From contig CABUWB010000060.1 of assembly GCA_902495025.1 (NCBI GenBank), positions 1 through 8,848 on the forward strand: DNA of 8,848 nucleotides, given 5' to 3'. The stretch comes from an uncultured Eubacteriales bacterium. GTDB taxonomy: Bacteria > Bacillota > Clostridia > Lachnospirales > CAG-274. Each line of letters opens with the position of its first letter. Positions within the stretch are counted from its first letter, which is position 1. The position numbers were made by a program, and so were the translations under genes. The notes beneath the pieces were generated by a model that was given only the letters and a program-made list of their open reading frames with translations, made no database searches and was not told the origin of the DNA. Below are positions 6,248 to 8,848 of this stretch, piece after piece.

Positions 6248-6424
6248 TTATGTAATCTCTGTCATAACGCCGCTTATACTATCAGCAGTAATAACAGTAG
6301 CAAGACTACCGGTAGAGCCTTCTGCAAATACAGCCACAGGAGCAAGCATAGCAGCAGCACCAACAACACCAGCGGTTACATCTTTAGCCTTATTTCTAAG
6401 GCTGTCAGCGTTTACTTTAAACAT
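6248..6424 (-). CDS. major coat protein (pVIII-like), truncated by a nonsense codon
   Basis: The open part encodes 58 aa: a basic N-terminus, a hydrophobic signal core (VTAGVVGAAAMLAPVAV) with probable cleavage after VFA (residue 34), and the acidic start of the mature coat (EGSTGSLATVITADSISG). A TAA follows codon 58, and the frame then continues to 6158 with the missing membrane helix. The restored product would be 88 aa with about 54 mature residues, close to Ff pVIII (73 and 50). I chose the ATG at 6424 because AAGGAGGG lies about 6 nt before it. The 58-aa product lacks a membrane anchor and the basic end, so it cannot form a capsid. It follows the pV-like and small membrane genes and precedes a terminator, as gene VIII does. 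Confidence 0.8.
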   Translation of the reverse strand: MFKVNADSLRNKAKDVTAGVVGAAAMLAPVAVFAEGSTGSLATVITADSISGVMTEIT

Positions 6425-6443
6425 AAACAACCCTCCTTTTAAA

Positions 6444-6620
6444 TTAGAAAAACATATTGAGAAACCTGTGAACAGCACAGATGACCAACCAAACCAAAAA
6501 GCAAATAAGTATAATTCTGATAGAATATAGAACGTCATAGCACTGGAGAATATTGCTGTTTAAGACCTCAATAGCTCCGGAAGATACAGCGTTATCAATA
6601 ACAATAGTAGTTGCTTCCAC
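6444..6620 (-). CDS. small membrane protein in pVII/pIX position (GTG start)
   Basis: This 58-aa protein starts MEATTIVIDNAVSSG and has one membrane helix near the C-terminus (about 34-52, IILICFLVWLVICAV) followed by a basic HR and FLNMFF. The start is GTG at 6620; the SD AGTAGGTG (6629-6636) lies 8 nt before it, and a stop codon immediately precedes it in frame. It lies 17 nt after the pV-like gene and 19 nt before the coat gene. In Ff this interval holds genes VII and IX, which encode 33- and 32-aa membrane proteins that start virion assembly. One gene here may do that job. It is easily missed because it is short and lacks an ATG start. Role by position and topology only. Confidence 0.65.
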   Translation of the reverse strand: MEATTIVIDNAVSSGAIEVLNSNILQCYDVLYSIRIILICFLVWLVICAVHRFLNMFF

Positions 6621-6637
6621 TCACACAACACCTACTT

Positions 6638-6877
6638 TTATTTACTGCTGGCAGGTAAAAGCTCAACGTTAGTATACCTACCGTCATAATGCAATACAGC
6701 CGAAACTTTTTCGCCCTCGGCAAACCTAGAAAGGTCGCAGCCCTTAACAGGCATAACATCAATGCTCTCATACGTAGAAGGGTTAGCAAGTGTAACAAAT
6801 GTACAATCATTACCCTTTGACGACTTAAAATTTCGAGCTTTGACAAAAACAAGATTTTCAGTAGAAGTAAATTTCAT
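6638..6877 (-). CDS. pV-like single-stranded DNA-binding protein
   Basis: This 79-aa protein has alternating beta-strand patterns and many basic and aromatic residues (FVKARNFKSSKG, CTFVTLAN, VSAVLHYDGRYTNVELLP), compatible with a small OB-fold like Ff pV. It would coat the new single strand and hold it for assembly. The length is close to pV (87 aa). The SD AAAGGAGG lies about 9 nt before the ATG. It is followed by the small membrane gene and the coat gene, matching the Ff order V-VII-IX-VIII. Ff pV also represses translation of replication genes; whether this one does is unknown. The fold is inferred from pattern and position, so another small beta protein is possible. Confidence 0.68.
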   Translation of the reverse strand: MKFTSTENLVFVKARNFKSSKGNDCTFVTLANPSTYESIDVMPVKGCDLSRFAEGEKVSAVLHYDGRYTNVELLPASSK

Positions 6878-6922
6878 TGCAGTAGCCTCCTTTAAAGTAA
6901 AGTAGAAAGATAGTAGTTAAAT

Positions 6923-6961
6923 ACCCCATTAAAAGGGGTGCTGGACAGGAACTGCCCAGCA
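6923..6961 (-). promoter_or_regulatory. two hairpins in the leader of the pV-like gene
   Basis: The stem acccc (6923-6927)/ggggt (6935-6939) abuts a second stem, gctgg (6940-6944)/ccagc (6956-6960). Both lie in the 137-bp gap between the 65-aa gene and the pV-like gene. No T-run follows, so a translational control element or RNA-processing site is more likely than a terminator. A weak promoter-like pair on the minus strand (TTGTTT, 17 bp, TACATA, around 6969-6997) lies upstream. The rest of the gap holds nothing I can recognise. Confidence 0.35.
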
Positions 6962-7014
6962 ATTTTATGTATGTAAAGCCAATAGGCTAAACAACTTTTA
7001 GTTAAAATTTAATA

Positions 7015-7212
7015 TTATTCACTCAAAAAATCTATAAGTGTATTAGCCAAATCAATCTTACGCTGCCAACTTTCAGCAATATCAACAAGACCATCCTTAG
7101 AATCAATTTCAATAAATTCATTATACAAAGCAATTTTGCTTTTTAAAGCAGATATAATTAAAAGCCGACCATCATTATTAAGATGTAATGTACAACAAAT
7201 ATCATTTTTCAT
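7015..7212 (-). CDS. hypothetical 65-aa protein, first gene of the phage operon
   Basis: I do not recognise this protein. It is 65 aa, soluble and mostly helical by pattern: a short beta-like start (KNDICCTLHLNNDGR) and two helices (about 18-36 and 42-63), acidic overall. The SD AAGGGG lies in a leader almost identical to that of the RHH gene. It is the first gene leftward from the control region, next to the repressor operators, so it should be an early gene switched off in the lysogen. Possible roles are antirepressor, replication accessory or small structural protein; none can be chosen from sequence. Confidence 0.65.
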   Translation of the reverse strand: MKNDICCTLHLNNDGRLLIISALKSKIALYNEFIEIDSKDGLVDIAESWQRKIDLANTLIDFLSE

Positions 7213-7238
7213 AAAATTTGCACCCCTTATAAAAATAT

Positions 7239-7269
7239 GTTATAATAAAAGTTAAAAACAATTTGTAAA
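7239..7269 (-). promoter_or_regulatory. candidate leftward phage promoter
   Basis: On the minus strand, TTTACA (7264-7269) is followed 17-19 bp later by overlapping -10 candidates in ATTATAAC (7239-7246). It lies about 27 nt before the start of the 65-aa gene, and operator 1 (7276-7291) abuts its upstream side. It would drive the phage operon. Confidence 0.45.
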
Positions 7270-7275
7270 GCTAAA

Positions 7276-7291
7276 TACAGCTAAAGCAGTA
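7276..7291. promoter_or_regulatory. operator 1, near-palindrome for the Xre repressor
   Basis: The site tacagctaaagcagta has half-sites TACAGCT and TACTGCT (reverse strand) separated by AA. Operator 3 is identical. It lies between the divergent promoters. Its identity as an operator follows from its repetition, symmetry and position beside an Xre gene. Confidence 0.7.
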
Positions 7292-7301
7292 TTTATATAA
7301 G

Positions 7302-7307
7302 TATAAT
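7302..7307 (+). promoter_or_regulatory. candidate -10 box for the repressor gene
   Basis: A perfect TATAAT lies between operators 1 and 2. No good -35 is seen 16-18 bp upstream, where operator 1 ends, so the promoter may be weak or activator-dependent. Binding to operators 1 and 2 would cover it, consistent with autoregulation. Confidence 0.4.
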
Positions 7308-7309
7308 AA

Positions 7310-7325
7310 TACGGCTATAGCAGAA
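7310..7325. promoter_or_regulatory. operator 2, variant copy
   Basis: The site tacggctatagcagaa matches operators 1 and 3 at 12 of 16 positions and keeps the GCT..AGCAG core. It starts 34 bp after operator 1 and 30 bp before operator 3, about three helical turns each, so bound dimers would lie on roughly the same DNA face. Confidence 0.6.
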
Positions 7326-7339
7326 AGTCAAGGGGAAAA

Positions 7340-7355
7340 TACAGCTAAAGCAGTA
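7340..7355. promoter_or_regulatory. operator 3, identical to operator 1
   Basis: An exact copy of tacagctaaagcagta lies 38 bp before the repressor start codon, inside the likely leader of its mRNA. It would suit negative autoregulation. Confidence 0.7.
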
Positions 7356-7392
7356 ATTTTAGCATAATTAATAAAAAACGGGAGGAAATTTA

Positions 7393-7746
7393 ATGCAAAA
7401 TGAACAAATAGCCGAAAGAATAAAAATACAATGCAAAAAAATAGGAACTACCACAAAAACCATATTAGAGCTATGCAAAATAAATAAAGGTTTTATATAT
7501 GACTTAGAAAAAAAGGGCAAAACCCCGTCAGTTGATAAAATAATAAAAATTGCTGATTGTTTAAATTGCAGTACAGATTACTTACTAGGAAGAGAAGAAA
7601 AAACAAACTATAATTTAACAAATAAAGAGATAGAAATATTAAAAAAATGGAATAAACTTGACACAATAGAGCAAGAGCTTATACAAGAAAAAATTGATAC
7701 ATTAATTGAAGTAAAAGAAAAGAAACAAAGTAAATTATCAGGTTAA
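7393..7746 (+). CDS. Xre/CI-type helix-turn-helix repressor
   Basis: This 117-aa protein has a Cro/CI-type HTH at residues 6-62. It shows IAERIKIQCKKIG, then the turn and recognition helix ICKINKGFIYDLEKKGKTPS region, and the typical ending IIKIADCLNCSTDYLLGRE. The short helical C-terminus (67-110) could dimerise; there is no peptidase domain, so induction by RecA-dependent self-cleavage is not expected. It is read divergently from the phage operon across three matching operators and is probably the lysogeny repressor. The SD GGAGG is 7 nt before the ATG. The NERD gene follows after 25 bp, so both are likely made in the lysogen. Confidence 0.92.
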   Translation: MQNEQIAERIKIQCKKIGTTTKTILELCKINKGFIYDLEKKGKTPSVDKIIKIADCLNCSTDYLLGREEKTNYNLTNKEIEILKKWNKLDTIEQELIQEKIDTLIEVKEKKQSKLSG

Positions 7747-7771
7747 GCGAGTACAGGAGAAAAGAATAATT

Positions 7772-8512
7772 ATGGACTACACGACATTATATATTAATAT
7801 GTTTAAGGCACTAATACAAGTATTTACAATGCTATTACCATACCTTTTAATAGCGATTGCGATAATGATAATAAAAAGCAAGCTGAAAGAGAAGAAAGGT
7901 ACTAAGAACGAGGAAAAGCCAAAGCAGAATTTAAAATTAGATTATGAACAATCAGACTACTACCAAGAAACACATACAAGTTATGAAGATATGATAACAG
8001 ACAAAGGAAAAGCAGGGGAATATGCAGCTTATAGGAATATCTACAATATAAGCGGATATAAGAAATTTTTGTTTAATGTATATGTTGAAAACAAGGACAA
8101 TGCAGATAAAAAAACTGAGATTGATATTCTTATGATACATGAAACAGGCATATACGTAATTGAAAGTAAAAATTTTAAAGGCTGGATATATGGAGATGAA
8201 GCATCTGACAAATGGTGTCAGGCTTTTAAAAACGGTAAAAAATTTTACTTTTACAATCCAATAAAACAAAATTACAAACATATACAATACTTAAGGGATA
8301 TTGTAGGAGCTGACAAAGAAATAACATCAATAATAACCTTCGGCGACGATGCTACGTTAAAAAAAATCACAAATACAAACGAAAATTTAAAAGTTATAAA
8401 CAATAGACAGTTAAAATGGACGCTGGAAGATAAAATAATAAAGACCGAGAGCAAACTAACACAGGAGCAGATTGACAAAATATACAATAAGTTAAAGGCA
8501 AAGCAATGGTAA
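7772..8512 (+). CDS. membrane-anchored NERD-domain protein
   Basis: This 246-aa protein has an N-terminal membrane helix (about 10-34) and a charged linker (35-75). A NERD (nuclease-related) domain follows at about 78-180: KGKAGEYAAY, then Asp118 in TEIDILM, Glu131-Ser-Lys133 in IYVIESKNF, and NPIKQNYKHIQYL at 162-174. The D...ExK set is the metal-binding core shared with PD-(D/E)xK nucleases, so it could cut nucleic acid at the membrane. The C-terminal 60 residues look helical. It lies downstream of the repressor with the SD AGGAGA and is the only gene here with no Ff counterpart in replication, lysogeny or assembly. A role in superinfection exclusion or host defence is inferred from location. 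A chromosomal gene just outside the phage is the alternative, because the right boundary is unknown. Confidence 0.83.
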   Translation: MDYTTLYINMFKALIQVFTMLLPYLLIAIAIMIIKSKLKEKKGTKNEEKPKQNLKLDYEQSDYYQETHTSYEDMITDKGKAGEYAAYRNIYNISGYKKFLFNVYVENKDNADKKTEIDILMIHETGIYVIESKNFKGWIYGDEASDKWCQAFKNGKKFYFYNPIKQNYKHIQYLRDIVGADKEITSIITFGDDATLKKITNTNENLKVINNRQLKWTLEDKIIKTESKLTQEQIDKIYNKLKAKQW

Positions 8513-8513
8513 A

Positions 8514-8576
8514 TGTATTACAAAATAAAACTGCAGCGAGCTGATGAACAAAGTTGCAATTAATAAATGTAATACA
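8514..8576. repeat. 63-bp TGTATTACA/TGTAATACA element, copy D
   Basis: The arms TGTATTACA (8514-8522) and TGTAATACA (8568-8576) are exactly 54 bp apart, as in copies B and C. CTGCAG is at 8531-8536. The element begins one base after the NERD stop codon and touches the first of the 163-bp repeat units, so it sits at a junction between modules or at the phage end. Its presence argues that the NERD gene belongs to the phage. Confidence 0.78.
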
Positions 8577-8685
8577 GTAAATGCAAAATAGCAGGTAAAA
8601 TGCACCGTACCGCTATGCTATTTCCCTACGATTTTCACCTATTTCCTGCTTTGCGATAAACAGGTAAAAATCGCTTAACGGGAAA
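8575..8685. repeat. direct repeat with large hairpin, copy 1
   Basis: The two copies share cagtaaatgcaa, then 9 variable bases, then 90 identical bases (8596-8685). Inside is an inverted repeat, arm 8621-8640 with arm 8662-8685 around a 21-base loop: tttccc pairs with gggaaa, and cgattttcacct with aggtaaaaatcg (one mismatch). Identity ends exactly at the foot of the hairpin. No gene is seen from 8513 to the end of the window. Confidence 0.9.
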
Positions 8686-8737
8686 TTACTGAGAATTGGT
8701 TATTCAGAGATAGTATAAGAATGTTTAATCATTAATG

Positions 8738-8848
8738 CAGTAAATGCAAGGTAATAGATAAAATGCACCGTACCGCTATGCTATTTCCCTACGATTTTCA
8801 CCTATTTCCTGCTTTGCGATAAACAGGTAAAAATCGCTTAACGGGAAA
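8738..8848. repeat. direct repeat with large hairpin, copy 2 (reaches window end)
   Basis: This is the same as copy 1 at an offset of exactly 163 bp, with its hairpin arms at 8784-8803 and 8825-8848. The 52 bp between the copies (8686-8737) are unique. Because the window stops at the last base of the repeat, further copies may follow; an assembly break inside a repeat array is a likely reason. Confidence 0.9.

Noticed and set aside
6158..6424. Genetic code with TAA reassigned
   Set aside because: Other genes in the window end in TAA at sensible places (RHH, Zot, pV-like and NERD genes), and no suppressor tRNA is seen.
6425..6538. N-terminal extension of the coat protein to an upstream start
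   Set aside because: The upstream frame overlaps the 58-aa membrane gene and lacks an SD. ATG 6424 has AAGGAGGG at good spacing and gives a normal signal peptide.
6595..6852. 85-aa frame antiparallel in phase to the pV-like gene
   Set aside because: It overlaps the pV-like gene in another frame of the same strand without an SD. The 79-aa frame has an SD and the expected context.
8575..8848. CRISPR array
   Set aside because: Only two copies, repeats of about 90-111 bp and one 52-bp spacer. The repeat is far longer than CRISPR repeats and no cas gene is present.

Overview
The window reads as an AT-rich Gram-positive chromosome, probably gut-type Clostridia. It carries an integrated filamentous phage (inovirus) next to a host tRNA cluster. 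The host guess rests on base composition, purine-rich Shine-Dalgarno (SD) sequences, four tRNA genes without encoded CCA, and a phage that has no gene for an outer-membrane secretin (pIV). No species can be named from the sequence.

Left edge (1-480, + strand): tRNA-Pro(TGG), tRNA-Arg(TCT), tRNA-His(GTG), tRNA-Lys(TTT), then an intrinsic terminator. A 12-bp exact repeat links the anticodon arm of tRNA-Lys with the 3' end of the phage integrase and may be a trace of the attachment site.

Phage body (about 510-7212, all on the minus strand, so transcription runs from right to left). In transcription order: an unknown 65-aa protein; a pV-like ssDNA-binding protein; a 58-aa GTG-start membrane protein in the pVII/pIX position; the major coat protein (pVIII); an intrinsic terminator; a large pIII-like adsorption protein with a glycine-rich linker; a pVI-like membrane protein; the Zot/pI assembly ATPase; a long GC-rich stem-loop; a ribbon-helix-helix-like protein; an HUH replication initiator (pII-like); and a tyrosine integrase overlapping the initiator. 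The order V-(VII/IX)-VIII-terminator-III-VI-I is the same as in coliphage M13/fd, although the sequences are very different. The major coat gene is broken by one in-frame TAA just before its membrane segment. As it stands the prophage should not make virions unless that codon is read through or is a sequencing error.

Lysogeny module (7213-8512): a divergent control region with three matching operators, an Xre/CI-type repressor, and a membrane-anchored NERD-domain protein in the same + strand unit. This pair is probably what the lysogen expresses, with the NERD protein as a cargo or exclusion candidate.

The least expected feature is a set of 63-bp elements bounded by the inverted 9-mers TGTATTACA and TGTAATACA. 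Three complete copies have identical spacing but divergent interiors, and a shorter variant precedes rep. They lie upstream of rep, the RHH gene and the pIII gene, and after the NERD gene. The right end (8575-8848) holds two copies of a 111-bp repeat with a 163-bp period. Each contains a large hairpin, and the second copy runs to the last base of the window. No right attachment site was found.
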